Source: Isoetes taiwanensis (Eukaryota > Streptophyta > Lycopodiopsida > Isoetales > Isoetaceae). From it: a stretch of 64,000 bases of DNA. The stretch is from positions 870,001 to 934,000 of the forward strand of contig JAJEKV010000103.1 in NCBI GenBank assembly GCA_021234155.1, written 5' to 3'. The position numbers were made by a program, and so were the translations under genes. Every line of letters begins with the position of its first letter. The first letter of the stretch is position 1. This document shows positions 26,074 through 37,824 of this stretch, one piece after another. The notes beneath the pieces were generated by a model. That model was not told the origin of the DNA. It saw nothing but the letters and a program-made list of their open reading frames with translations, and ran no database searches.

Positions 26074-26858
26074 CAAGGGTTAAATTTGCATGGCAGCCCT
26101 TCCGTTCTTTTGAAGGGCACTTCCAAAACTTGCCTTTCGGTTGGAATGGTAGTTTTTAACGTTGCCATTCTGCTGCATGGTAAATTTTTTGGTTGCCATT
26201 CAATATAATAAATTAACAAATTAACTAGATAACTCAATAACCAAAACATAAATCAGAATGGCATGTTAAATTTTTTGGTTGCCATTCAATACAATAAATT
26301 AACAAATTAACCAGATAACTCAATAACCAAAACATAAATTTGCGTTATCGAATGACTTCATATATTCATATTAAAAAGTTACAATGGCAAAGCACGACGT
26401 TGCTTTTGATCCATCCAATTAGGAAAAAAAATCAATTCATAATCAGCATCTACATAACTAGGTGCTGATAATGACAAAAATATCAAGGTCTCAAGTGTAG
26501 CAGCAATAGACGTTCCCTTTCTTCATCTTTTATCCAAAATTTATTTAATACATAGTTAGTTAGATAATATTTTGTACAGACACACATTATACGTACACGA
26601 TATGACATATGATATTTGCATGGAAAAAATTTGACATATAAATAATTAGAATAAATAATTATATAATAATGTGCATAAAATTAGAAATTTTTAAAAATGA
26701 TAGCCATTCTGTTGAATGGCTACATTATTTTCTGCATTTCGGTTTGAATGGCACTTTTTTATGTTGCCGTTCTTTTGCATGGCTATAAAATGAAGTGCCG
26801 TTCTCTGCATGGCTGGAGGGCTCTAGAATGGTACTGCAACGTTCAAATTTAACCCTTG
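26074..26858. mobile_element. hAT-type MITE, 785 bp, with 8-bp TSD
   Basis: Perfect 15-bp terminal inverted repeats, CAAGGGTTAAATTTG (26,074-26,088) and CAAATTTAACCCTTG (26,844-26,858), are flanked by an 8-bp duplication CTGGCTAT (26,066-26,073 and 26,859-26,866). An 8-bp TSD and CA-start termini are typical of the hAT superfamily. No transposase is encoded. Subterminal GGCAT/ATGCC-type motifs (GAATGGC, GCCATTC, GCATGG) recur at both ends. An internal block of about 105 bp (about 26,165-26,340) is duplicated in tandem. Confidence 0.88.
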
Positions 26859-27009
26859 CTGGCTATGTCTAGATAATTTTAGAAGCATAATTTACTAGCA
26901 TTAGCATTATCTTATCTTATCTTATCTTGGTAGCCTTTTAATATTTGGTTATTGTGTTTGGTAATGGGACCTAGTCCCTAGGTTTTAGATGGGTTGTTGC
27001 CCTTGCATG

Positions 27010-27077
27010 TGCCGTCCCATAACCCGTTGGGTTCCCGTGGACGTAAAAATTCATCTTATCTTATCTTATCTTATCTA
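27010..27077 (+). repeat. LINE-family 3' end, opposite orientation, GATAA-type tail
   Basis: GTCCCATAACCCGTTGGGTTC followed by CCGTGGACGTAAAAATTC is the complement of the conserved terminus at 24,095 and is followed by TCTTA pentanucleotide repeats. A second short TCTTA run lies at about 26,908-26,927. Confidence 0.65.
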
Positions 27078-28225
27078 TTAGTCCCAAAATTAGTAATGAC
27101 TATAGAAATAGGAACAATTATTGCTTTGTAACTAATTAATGTATCCAAAAAGGTATTAAATGCACTTTGGTAGTTGTTTAGCATTTATCCTCCTATATTA
27201 TAAAATTATAATAAATGTCTGTTGTGAATGTCGCCCTATATCGGACGGCTGAGATCATTCGTGGCTTAGATCAGACGGTTTTCTGTGATTTCTAACCCTA
27301 AAAATCCTTTTTCCCTATCGTGTTTTCAAGACCATGGCAACCAGCAAGCAAAACTTGATTACCTATTCTTTCGGTGGACACTGGAGTTCGGCCATGTCCT
27401 AAACTTTCTAAAATCATTCAGTTCTTAAGTCCAAGTAGCACGTTTGTTCTGGCAAAGCTTCAGGCCATAGATGTATTGGTAGCCAGAAGCAAATCGTGGT
27501 GGGCGGAGAAGGAATTTCTGTAAGGTCCTCAAACTCTTTGAACCCAAAGATGGATGCTCTGAGTGATGGCACATCTTCTTTATCTCATTTTGTTCTTCAT
27601 GTCTGCCATTGTGAAATTGGTGAGCTGTGGGTGAAAGGGATGTGAGTCGTGGGAATCGTGGTATGCCTTAGTATGCCTTGCAACTCCAAAAGCCACTGTA
27701 TTTCCAGTGTAAAAAACGCAAAGCCATGGATAAATGCATTTTTTTGGAGCTTTCTGTTATACAGTATTCGATTTCATGCCTATAAATTTTATTGCATTGA
27801 TTGTTGGGTTTGCATCATCAATGCACATTTTTCTGCAGGGTCTAGAAATAATGCCAGGCACAATGCTGCATACGAAGAAGACGATCGAGATTTTATTTCT
27901 CTGGGAAACAGAGCTAGCTCACATGGGGATGATGAAAAGCATGGCCTCAATCCAAACTCTATTGCAGAGCTCAAACAGACGCAATGCATTGCACACAGAG
28001 CTTCTTGGAATGAGGTTTATGACTAAATTAATCCTGGATATATCAGAAATCCAAATACTTATTCTAGCCTAATTGGCTTGACTTAGGCTCTAAGAAAGAC
28101 TTAGGCTCTAATTTCTTACAGGTAAATCTCATATAGAACAGTCATAACTTGAAGATTAGAATGCATGTTTCAACTTGAACTGATATGCATTTTTTGAAAT
28201 GCAGAAGGTTTCTCTGTCATTAACG

Positions 28226-28800
28226 TGGGCAATAAGGATGAAGATTGCGCTCCACAGAAGGTCTTGCCTTTTTGCATGAGCAAACACTATTTATTGGTAT
28301 TTTAAAACGTCCAATATTTTTTTGGATCATGTTAGTAGTTCTTCATTTTTTTCAGTTTTAAGAACTAGAAGCAAATAAGTTTTTGTTTGCAAGGTTATAC
28401 TGCAAAACTTTCTGACTTTAGCCTTGCCAAGGATAGGGATGATATCATGTTTCAACATGGATTATGGGAACACATTTATATGCAGCCCCTGAATGTGTAG
28501 TGACCAAGTATTACTTCTTTCCACGTTATGTAGAGTATATAACCTACTGCCTTTTTCTTCCATCCTATTTTCTTTTATTTACATCAAAGATTGAACTAAA
28601 GTTGGGTGCAATTTCCCAGAGCATTTAACAGCAAAATGTGATGTTTTGGCGTTGTGTTGCAGGGAAACAGTCCATGGATAACAGTTGGGTATGAAAAAAG
28701 TGCTTTTGGAATGGAAAGCGAAGGGTGCCACGCCTTTTAGATCCAAAACTTGAAGGGCATTTCAAAAAGTTGCCTCATTAGTCAGAAACTGCTTGGTAAC
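28226..28800 (+). pseudogene. Receptor-like cytoplasmic kinase (RLCK) fragment
   Basis: Decayed pieces of a plant RLCK-VII-type kinase domain occur in order. LTWAIRMKIAL then GLAFLHE (one-base shift) lies at about 28,226-28,285. AKLSDFSLAKD lies at about 28,402-28,435. IMGTHLYAAPECVVT (shifted) is at about 28,462-28,506. RLLDPKLEGHF, then VRNCL-like sequence, is at about 28,730-28,800. Such kinases act in immune and growth signalling at the plasma membrane. The DFG motif reads DFS, and introns and frameshifts break the frame, so it cannot make an active kinase. It lies inside the putative Helitron in the same orientation. Confidence 0.75.
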
Positions 28801-28929
28801 AAAATTTGGTAGAATTTACAAAGCTCCATCTGATTGCCTCTAATGCCTAATAATGCTTCACACTTTGTAATTCCTTCAAGTGACAAGTGACATAACTGGT
28901 TCAACATCAATCATTAGTAAGTGCAATTC

Positions 28930-29053
28930 AGTCTCTACCTACAAGGTTTGATTCCATTGAAGGCTGCGCGGAAGCTACAATTTATCTCATTCAGTCTCTA
29001 CCTACAAGGTCTGATTCCATTCAAGGTTGCGCGGAAGCTATAATTTATCTCAT
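28930..29053. repeat. Tandem duplication of about 62 bp
   Basis: TCAGTCTCTACCTACAAGGT, then GATTCCATTGAAGG and GCGCGGAAGCTA, occurs twice in direct orientation with few differences. Confidence 0.8.
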
Positions 29054-29359
29054 TGCTGGTAGTCGACGGGTTTGTACATTGTGTTGCTTTTTCAGTATGG
29101 CAACTGAAAGCTTCAATTGTGTACAATATAACATGAAATAGCAAGGTAAAACCTATTTTGTCGAAAAAAAATAAGTTTTTTCAAGGAACATGAGTTTGTT
29201 AAATGCATTAGTAAAAGTGAATAAAATGATAACGCATTTGAAACATGACTTGCTGCCATATCACATCTCATAAAGTTGTTACTTCCAAAATTCAGGCATT
29301 ATGGACAAGAATATTCCTTAATGTCAGTAGTTTCTATGTTTTCAGCAAAATAAATAAGT

Positions 29360-29650
29360 GCGGTATTGCGCTTTAAGTCTAGGATAGATGTTCAGTACCC
29401 ATTGCAGAACTTGTTAAGCATCAGCAAATAAATAATAAATAAGTGCAGTATTATGTTTTAAGTCTAGAATAGATGTTCAGTACCCATTGTAGAGCTTATC
29501 AAGCATCAACAATTGTTGGCACATAAAGGCTTCTTTAAGAAGAATATTTTCGCCCCATTGCATAACTTATCAAGCACAGAAAGGCTTCTTTAAGAAGAAT
29601 ATTTTGGTCCCATTGCAGAACTTATCAAGCGTCAACAGTTGTTGGCATAT
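29360..29650. repeat. Local direct duplications
   Basis: TAGATGTTCAGTACCCATTG occurs at about 29,386 and 29,471. AAAGGCTTCTTTAAGAAGAA occurs at about 29,525 and 29,580. Both are parts of overlapping repeat units of 55-85 bp. Confidence 0.7.
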
Positions 29651-30614
29651 AAAGTACTTCATATTGGGCATCAATCAAGCTCCACAATATGAGTTTGCTT
29701 TAATTTATATCATATTGAATCATAAAAGATAGTTTTTGTTGTTGTTGTAGGGTTTTGTTCTATTTGTTCACTCTCTCATGTCATCATGTTTAGGATTTTG
29801 TAGTCATTCCTCATAGATCCAGTTTATTATAACGTGGGAATGTTTGTTTGAATTTATGTAGCAAGAATAACAAGAATATTCTTTTTAGAAAGTTCTTATG
29901 GAGCAAGTATTAAAAGATATGTAGGATCTTAGGGCATTATAGGTCTTGATCATGATGTCGTTTTCATACTTTCATGGTGTAAAGGTTGGATTAAATGGTT
30001 TCCTACAACAGAGACATGGAATATCTCAAGTTTAGCACATAGAATATTTTGAAACCCTAATAAAAACATTTGGGCTTTTGGGAAACCCCAAGTATATCCT
30101 CTCACTTTGTTTGCTAAGAAACCCCAACGCCATCTACCCACATTGGCTCCAAGCCAATGCTAATGCTACACGTATTCTACAATATTTAGCTAATTAACCA
30201 CCTTCTTGCCCAGCAACTCTAGGCAATTTTTCTATATTCACATATTATATTTCGACATTAATGTTCCACCACAACATTTTGAGCATATAGCTATGACCTT
30301 TATGCCACCTTATGCCCAGCCTCACAAAGACTTATAGACTTCGACTATAGCCTCACCTCAAAACTTGCTCAGATTAACGCTTTACTCCCACTTAGGTTTC
30401 TTATAAACAAGCACTATGCTGTTCTATTCAAAGGTCTCGGATACTAACGCAACAGTATCTACCATGAACTAGCTAAATTCCTTTTAAACATTGTTAAATT
30501 GGATATTTTTGTTATAATAAAAGGTTACTGCAAACTTTTCTCATTGTGATCAAAGCATTTACAGATTTCCAACTTATGCCCAGCAACGCTGGGCACCATT
30601 ACTAGTATATATAT

Positions 30615-30864
30615 GTAAAGGCAGCTTAGAAGACATCCAGGCCACGGAGCCAATCACAATGTGCCACGTGGCGATGTTTCTTTTAAAGAATGTTACTGAA
30701 ATTCTTCAACGGACTCTTCTACGCAAAACCTCGACGGATCTGCTTTTTTACTCGACCGATCTACATTTTTACATGCATTCTGCTGTTTTTCACCCTGATT
30801 ATGCTGTTCTTACCCAAGATTCTGCTATTCTTACACGCCTGGATGTCTTCTAAGCTGTCTTTAC
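30615..30864. mobile_element. MITE-like element, 250 bp, 28-bp TIRs
   Basis: The terminal inverted repeats 30,615-30,642 and 30,837-30,864 contain CAGCTTAGAAGACATCCAGG and its exact complement, plus GTAAAG/CTTTAC outer ends; one mismatch overall. There is no coding capacity. The flanks are too AT-rich to call the duplication. It starts only 9 bp after the Helitron end at 30,605. Confidence 0.75.
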
Positions 30865-30872
30865 GTTATGCC

Positions 30873-30969
30873 AAAGACCTTCTGCTTGCAATTCTGGGCT
30901 GTCAAGCATGCCTCCGTGCTTCGTGCGTCGGCACGCTTTCCAGCCCAGAATTGCAAGCAGAAGGTCTTT
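30873..30969. repeat. Perfect 29-bp hairpin with 39-nt loop
   Basis: The arm 30,873-30,901 (starting AAAGACCTTCTGCTTGCAAT) and arm 30,941-30,969 are exact complements. The loop holds a smaller GC-rich inverted motif. The size and perfect pairing could give a small-RNA precursor or a recent snapback. Confidence 0.85.
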
Positions 30970-31646
30970 CCTTTATACATGACTCCTTTTAGCCAGTTTT
31001 TAACCTATATTTCAAACTACTTTGAGGGGGAACGACTACAATGGCCCACTTTAATGTGCATCAACCCGCTTAACTACACTAAAAAATAAGGAACGCATGT
31101 GAATGCCCCACTATGCCTTTGATGGTTTGGTTCATACACAACAAAAATAGGCAAGGCAAGCTTGTTTTAGATTGATCTTTCACATACTTAATTGCAAGAT
31201 TTCACCATTTCTATAACGAACGGAAACTCATCCCATAAAGCTCAATGGTTTTATGGCATGCATTGTATAGACATGTTTTGGAGCTGTTCTGGATTTTCCA
31301 TGTGGCCAAAAATACCAAATATTTTCACCTCAAAAATATCCATGGGATATCCATGGGATAGGATACTGAGAAGATATATTTATTCATTAGTGTAGGGTTG
31401 AGACGTGATGGAAGGAGCAAAATCCTAGCCGGTTAAAGTGAGCAAAGTAAGGTTAAACTATATACGTGCCTTGGGATAAAAGGATGTACTAAAGAATGTT
31501 CTTTCGTGCTAGCTTAGTTGAGACGTTGGTGACTTGTTCAGCTCAACAAAAGAAAACAATACGTTTCTTACTTGATCAAAAAGTTATTCCTTGCCAGTCC
31601 TCTTTAAAGGGACGCATAGCTGCTCAAATTTGATGCAGCATTAAGC
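30970..31646. promoter_or_regulatory. Region upstream of the phosphatase gene
   Basis: No gene is seen. A possible TATA box, CTATATA, is at 31,459-31,465, about 180 bp before the start codon. Placement is by distance and sequence only. Confidence 0.3.
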
Positions 31647-33859
31647 ATGGAAATTCAGCTGTTTTTCACTTTTGCATTCATATTTGTATCGATTCAAAAG
31701 CTGAAAGCTCAAGAAAATGCAATACCTACTACATTAGATGGTCCATTCAAGCCTGTTACCCGTTCTTTTGATCCAAGTTTGAGGATCGCAAGCGAGGATC
31801 TGCCCAACAACGATCCAATATTTGCCCACCATGGCTCAGAATGGAGCCCTGAACAGATCGCCATTGCACAGGGTGTTGACCCTGCCTCAATGTATATTTC
31901 TTGGATCACAGGTAAGATCAATGCAGTTCTAGTAGGATCTTAGTCAAAACTATAATTTTGAAATGGATCTTTATTTCATACATATGCAGGGAATTATCAG
32001 ATAGGGCAGAATATAGAGCCTCTGGATCCCTCCATAATTGCTAGCATTGTAAGGTATGGAACTTGTCAAAATAAACTCAAACATGTTGCCAAGGGAAAAT
32101 CGTCTATGTACAGTCAGTTATATGCATATCAGGGACTTAACAATTATACATCTGGTATAATTCACCATGTAAGAATCAAAGGTATATTGTAACAGCTACT
32201 TCACATGTTGAATAGATATATTGTATGAAGCACCATGCTGTTGGCATCTCTGATGTAGGTCTCAGGCCACAGACAACATACTACTATCAATGCGGCGATC
32301 CGAGCAAAGATGCAATGAGTGAAATCTTCAGCTTTACTACCTTGCCAGCACCTGGAACTGGTTATCCTGGAAAAATTGCAATTGTAGGAGATTTGGGTCT
32401 CACTTACAACACTACCTCCACACTAGCACATATCATGGACAACAGACCTGACTTGAATATTTTTATAGGGGACTTGACCTATGCTAACCTTTACCTCACA
32501 AATGGCACTGGAGCTCCCTGCTACAAATGTGCCTTTGGTATGGAGCCTACTCATGAAACCTTTCAGCCCAGATGGGATTTTTGGGGAAGGTACATGTCTT
32601 AACATTTAGATATTTATTGTTTACCTTACTAAACCATTGGTTCTCTCTCTTTGAATTACGTTAGATTTTGTGTCTAACTTAGTAGCAATGTTGGTCTGGT
32701 GTGTGCGTCTCATAAACTAGTTGGTCTCCTATGGACGTTATAAATGCTCTTTTTCTTCCTTTGCAGATATACTCAGGCCCTCAGATCAACTATTCCCACT
32801 ATGGTTATTGAAGGAAACCATGAATTCGAAGAACAAGCAGGCCATCAATCTTTTGTTGCCTATAATTCCAGATTTGCAGTTCCATTCCTTGAAAGTGGAT
32901 CTGAAACCAAAATGTATTACTCTTTCAATGCTGGAGGGATCCATTTTGTCATGCTAGGAGCATATATTGAGTACAGCAAGACAAGTATGCAAGAATTTGT
33001 GACTTTAGTCTTCAAGTAATTGCAAAAAGAATTTAGACATTTCAATGCAGGTGCTCAGTATGCCTGGCTGAAACAAGATCTGGAGGCTGTGGATAGAGAT
33101 ATAACTCCATGGGTGATAGTCTTTTCTCATGCTCCATGGTATTCAAGCTACAAGTCCCATTACAGAGAAACAGAGTGTATGAGGCAGGCAATGGAGGATC
33201 TGCTGTACCAAAACAGGGTGGACTTATTCTTCTCAGGCCATGTACACCATCTAACAATATAAAGCATTCTAAGAAACATCCTAGTTTGCTGCAATATCCT
33301 CTAACTTAGACCTGGTTTTGTTTTATGGCAATCAGGTACATGCATATGAGAGGATGAACAAAGTGTACAACTACGAATATGATTCATGTGCCCCTGTTCA
33401 TATTGTAATTGGAGATGGTGGAAACTGGGAAAAAATGGCAGCCAAGCATGCGGACGATTTGAATGAATGCCCTGATCCTGAATCTACCCCTGATTCTAAC
33501 ATTTTGCCATATCAGTTCTGTGGCTTCAATTTCACTTCTGGCCCTGCTGCTGGTAAGTTCTGTTGGGATAGACAGCCTGATTGGAGTGCCTTTCGTGAGA
33601 CCAGCTTTGGACATGGAATTCTTGAGGTATTTTTCTGCAGATAGTTTCTTTGCATACTTTTAGTAGCACAAGAATGTTACGTTCTGGTCGTTTGCAGGTT
33701 AAAAATTCAACTCATGCCCTGTGGACATGGCACCGGAACCAAGATGTTTATGAAGATTATAGGGGTGGAGACCAAATTTACATTATTCGACAGCCCCATG
33801 CCTGCTCATCCTTATGCTTGGCAGAGCAAAGTTTGAATTGGGAAATATTATCTAGTTAA
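31647..33859 (+). CDS. PAP15: Purple acid phosphatase, PAP15/phytase-like, seven exons
   Basis: A secreted dinuclear-metal phosphatase that hydrolyses phosphate esters; the PAP15 clade acts on phytate. Exons 31647-31911, 31990-32181, 32259-32589, 32767-32984, 33051-33241, 33336-33626 and 33698-33859 join in frame to 549 codons. All introns are GT-AG and 66-177 bp. Residues 1-22 form a signal peptide ending near LKAQ. All seven metal ligands are present: D197 (GDLG), D224 and Y227 (GDLTYAN), N280 (GNHE), H362 (FSHAPWY), H399 and H401 (GHVHAYER, split by intron 5). Also seen are YYYQCGDP, RWDFWGRY, YYSFNAGGIHFVMLGAY and GHGILEVKN. Length fits the plant family (about 530-550). The start is the first Met before the signal peptide. 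The closest family I recognise is Arabidopsis PAP15/PAP23. It looks intact. Confidence 0.95.
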
Positions 33860-34449
33860 GCCTGCCAAAAAAAAGGACACAGAAAATGAAAAACCAACGA
33901 AGAACCTGGAAACAAAATAAATTTCACTCCTATAAACCACGGCTTAGCTTCGAAATAAATAAAAATAATGAAGTTTAATAAAATGACATTTCCTTCATTT
34001 ACATAAATATATATATGGCATTTTGAGAACAATGACACATTGGATGGAGCGAAACCTAACTGAAAATCGCATAACTAGTAATTCATCTTCGTGAAATTCA
34101 ATTGATCCCATAGGAAATATCTTATTTTATGTTTATCAAAGTCCCCTTTCGCTTTTTTGGGACAATTTGGTCATTTTTCAAATATACAACTTGTGGTTTT
34201 AACTAAAATATAATAAATGAATGAAGCTTTAAGTATTTAACATGAGTGATGCCTACTCAATTTGGTGTTAGGACAGCCTGAATGCATTGGAACAATGGAT
34301 TTAGTGGCTTGGTTCAATTGGGGTATTATCATATTAATAAACAATGCATTTACTAGTTTGGTTAGCTTGGGGTATTATTATGCTATTAAACAAATATGTG
34401 ATGATAACGTTTGCTAACTAGGACTTCTAATATATTAAGATGGAATTGA
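33860..34449. other. Downstream flank of the phosphatase
   Basis: AT-rich. AATAAA-like motifs at about 33,916 and 33,953 could serve polyadenylation. No other gene is seen. Confidence 0.4.
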
Positions 34450-34812
34450 ATTGAACTAAATTGAATGGGTTTTTATCGTCAACGAAGACAAACCAACCTA
34501 TGGGACCCAATCAAAGAGCACAACAAATATATTACTATCAGGATTAAAAAATCCTGCCTCGGAGGGTTTTAGAGGAAAAAAACTTGGCAGCAATAAGAAT
34601 GCTGATAAACTGTACAATGAAACATTTCAAGGTAGTGTCTTTAAGGACATGGCTGAGTGCGCATATCCATCGCCTCCTGAAGATATAATCCTAGTAACTC
34701 AAGAGTGGCTAGTTAGGCAGGATCAACTCAGCATAGCATGCCCAGATATGGTCGAATTCTGGGCAGTTTTGAAGAGTGCGGCAATCATCTTCAATAACTT
34801 TCAACTGACAAC
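34450..34812 (-). mobile_element. LINE copy 4, 3' half (split by the DNA transposon)
   Basis: The conserved 3' terminus lies at 34,470-34,615 with an AATTG-type tail on its left. It is followed by the ORF2 C-terminal region, whose minus-strand reading includes a decayed VIEDDCRTLQNCPEFDHIWACY. The sequence is cut at CAAC (34,809-34,812) and resumes at 45,351; aligned with 8,930-8,975 and 46,080-46,130 it is continuous if the intervening DNA is removed. Confidence 0.7.
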
Positions 34813-34965
34813 GAGGTCTAAGCACAATATTGGGGGCAATTTTTTGTCGCCCGACATAGGGTCTTTGGGGGTGCTATGCCTTTTTTCCTAATTTTAGGGT
34901 CCATTAACGAAGAAACGACATCGGCCTTGAAAAAACTCGAGCAAATTAAGGAGAGATCGGTAGCC

Positions 34966-35900
34966 ATGCCAAGAATCTCTTCCCAAAATGTGGCTATCCC
35001 TCAAATTCCAGTTTGCATTTCTTTGTATTATCTTTCCTTCTTTTTTTTCAAAACGGATGGATTTGGTTGAGCGGTATCTTTGCCAATTTCAAGCAAAGTT
35101 TGGGGATTCAGATCTGGAACTTATAGCAAAAAGAGGCTGGGATTCGATCTTGAAGATGATATACCGAAAATCTTGTTACCAGAAATTGAGGCATCGAGTG
35201 TTGTGGTTGGAAAAGAATTTTCAATTTTAGGAGAGCGACCTTGATTTCTTCCTTGTGATCATGTAGTTTCCCACATAATTGCAAAAAAGAAAGTCCTGGT
35301 GGCCATAACTGTTGTCCATGTATTCAAGTGAAATGCAAATGTATCTCACCAAATACGACTTGGGAAAATAATGTCTGCCAAAAGAAGGATCGAGAGAGGA
35401 AAGAAGAGCGGAAAGATTAGCACTTGAATGCGCATCCAAATCCTCCTGAGTTAGCCACTCGAACCAAACAAAAAGTTGGCAAAAGGTATTACGGATAATT
35501 ATCATAGTGTATGCAAGAGTTTATTTCAAGATGATAGGGATGAAATCTTGGCAAGAAACAGTCACGGATTGCGAGAAATGGCATAATGGGACACAAGGAA
35601 TTGTTTGCAGTTAGGCAAGTTGTTGATAATGTGAAGAAGCGGTCTTCAAACTAACAAACTAAGAAGGAACCGGGATATGACACAAGCGAGGTCATCCACT
35701 CTTGTAATAAATTTATTAATAATGCTAGCAATAAGTCTGGAGTTGCAAAGACTTTAAACATAAAGAGAAGGACTGTGTATGCTGCTTTGGACAAGAGGAA
35801 AGCAGCTGCAATTGGTGGGCCCTGGTCCATGTTTAAGAGAAAGGATAGAAGTGATAAGCTCTCTTTTAAAGATCGAGAGAAGATATATAGTTACTGGAGT
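34966..35900 (+). pseudogene. Transposase-like gene of the two-gene transposon, N-terminal half only
   Basis: The start at 34,966 gives MPRISSQN. A first splice site, CCAG/TTTGCA-type, is unclear. About 35,060-35,235 contains (in one frame) RLGFDLEDDIPKILLPEIEA, which aligns with SLGIDIQDRIPNFNVEEEE of copy 2. About 35,615-35,900 encodes VRQVVDNVKKRS, SGVAKTLNIKRRTVYAAL, IGGPWSMFKRKDRSD and DREKIYSYW, closely matching copy 2. SGVAKTLNIKRRTVYAAL reads like a helix-turn-helix. Stops and shifts occur between these pieces, and the Cys-rich and DFAENY/HGKG parts are missing, so this copy cannot supply transposase. Confidence 0.7.
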
Positions 35901-35954
35901 GTCTTCTTTCTATTGTTTTTCTTGTTGGGTGCCCGGATTGTCAACTGCCTGTAT

Positions 35955-36160
35955 GGAACAGATGTATGAATTGAACAAGTGTTTAAGTAATGATTAAACA
36001 GATGTATGAACAGATGTATGAATTGAACAGATGTATGATGTATAGATTGAACAGATGTATGATGATTAATCAGATGTATGATGTATGATGAATTGAACAG
36101 ATGTATGATGATTAAGCAGATGTATAGATTGAACATATGTATGAATTGAACAAGTGTTTA
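35955..36160. repeat. Minisatellite of GAACAGATGTATGAT-type units
   Basis: Ten or so copies of CAGATGTATGA are combined with GATTGAA or GATTAA spacers, giving units of about 18-27 bp. It lies between the two convergent genes of the transposon, where the second half of the transposase gene should be. Confidence 0.8.
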
Positions 36161-37092
36161 AGTAATTTAAGTAATGTTTAAGTAAACAAGTCCATTATTT
36201 CCTATCATCTTTGATCACTTGTATAATGTTTAAGTGTGTTGGTAGTTAATGTTTAAGCGTCTTCATTATTTCATGAAGTGATGATGCTTAAATATTTCGA
36301 GTTCAATAACTTGTGTTTTTGTATTGAGTTCAATAAGTTGTGTGTTTCTATTGTCTTCTTTGTGTTTGTAATTTAAACAGTTCATAACTTGTGTAAAGTT
36401 TTAATTGCATTTTCAAAGTGTTCAATTCAGTATTTGTCTGGTCTCGTGTTTCAAGTATTTCATATTCAAGTATTGCTAACCCTCTGAGTTTCAGTACATT
36501 TAACCTGTTGCAAACCACATATTCATGCAAAAAATGCTCACAAATTTGACAACCATAAATATTTCATTCATTTGGAAGGCATTTACATTGTGAGAGGTTC
36601 AATCTTTCTGCCTTTACAAAAATAGGCAGTGCAAAATCATTGACATAGTGTCAATGGATTGACATTCATCCTGTACAAAATAAACATTGTAGTTCATGTC
36701 ATTTGAAAAGGGATCTTCACTCTGCACAATAGAACATTAAACTGAATTAACATACAAAGTTACAAACATAATAGTTGCAAATATCAATAAGTTACAAACC
36801 TGGCAAGTGTAAAGAGATCTTCTGTTTAACAAACTGTTCCAGTGTCATGGCTTCTTCATCACTGTCATCATCACGAGCATCAGCATCTTTGGCAGCAACA
36901 GATGGAATTGAAGATACTGCAACTTGGACAGGAACAGGTAGAGATGGAATTGGATGTGCTTGAGCTGAAGGGGCTTCAACTAATGGTATTACAACTTCAA
37001 GAGGAACATGAAGAGATTCAAATGAAGGAGCCTGCACTATAGGAACATTGGCTTCCACCTGTGCTGAAAATGAAGGTGCTGGAACTAGAGGT

Positions 37093-37792
37093 TGTTAAGC
37101 ATTAGGTCATATAATACTTTCTCCAGTTGAAGCCAGTTCTATAACCTCAGATCATGTTGGAACTTGATATGAATTTGAAGGTGCAATGGTATAGAAATGG
37201 TTACATCTCTTGAATAGACAAAAAGCATAAAAGGTTCGAATTGTGAATCAATGGCTTCCAAGTTCATATTTAGAAGAATGCATGTGGGATAATTCTATAC
37301 AAAAGCCTTTCTTCGTTGTAATGTATGTGGGATATATCGAAAGCTCCAGATTCTCAAGTTAGCAGGTTTATCCGGCCGAAACCGACTGCGGATCATAGAT
37401 AAATACCAAGAATAAAATGTGCTTGATGCACAACGGAGCACAGACTCTTAATCCAGAGCCGGAATCATGGTTGTAAGTTGAAGCAGATGTTTTGCTACAG
37501 TGTTCGAAGTGATCCCATTGCTACAGTACCATTTTGGTATTAATGACTAAGGTTTAGCTTGATGGTTGGATTATTTTTCGTGTGCACTTGATGAACACAA
37601 GGGATTAGAGACCAAATTGTGGCTCCCTTGTGATGTATTTGCTAGCCAAATACATGCTGCTATCAAGATGCAAATTTGAAATATTAAGTCTATAACCTTT
37701 ACATTTGAAGTCATTGCATTTGTAGTTTCTTTGAACAAGTTATAAGCTATTCTGAGAAAAGATAAGCATCTAGTAGATTTCATTTTCTATCA
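37093..37792 (+). repeat. 5' LTR of the copia element
   Basis: Begins TGTTAAGC and ends TTCTATCA. It lacks the TGTG insertion present near 42,816 in the 3' LTR. Confidence 0.95.
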
Positions 37793-37824
37793 TTGGTATC
37801 AGAGCCAAGTTGGCTAAAGTCATA

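Larger units (their letters stand above)
27188..30605 (+). mobile_element. Putative non-autonomous Helitron, 3.4 kb, carrying a kinase fragment
   Basis: The proposed 5' end, TCCTCCTATATTATAAAA after an A at 27,187, has the TC start and AT-rich lead of plant Helitrons. The 3' end is a perfect 7-bp hairpin GCCCAGCAACGCTGGGC (30,578-30,594), then ACCATTA, then CTAG (30,602-30,605), followed by T. No Rep/helicase is encoded. A receptor-like kinase fragment lies in the sense orientation inside. A possible older terminus (TTGCCCAGCAACTCTAGGCAA, then TTTTTCTA) sits at about 30,207-30,235, so nested copies are possible. The 3' end is well supported, the 5' end less so. Confidence 0.6.

Noticed and set aside
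35955-36160. Telomere- or centromere-type satellite
   Set aside because: The array is only about 200 bp with irregular units, so it is a local minisatellite.
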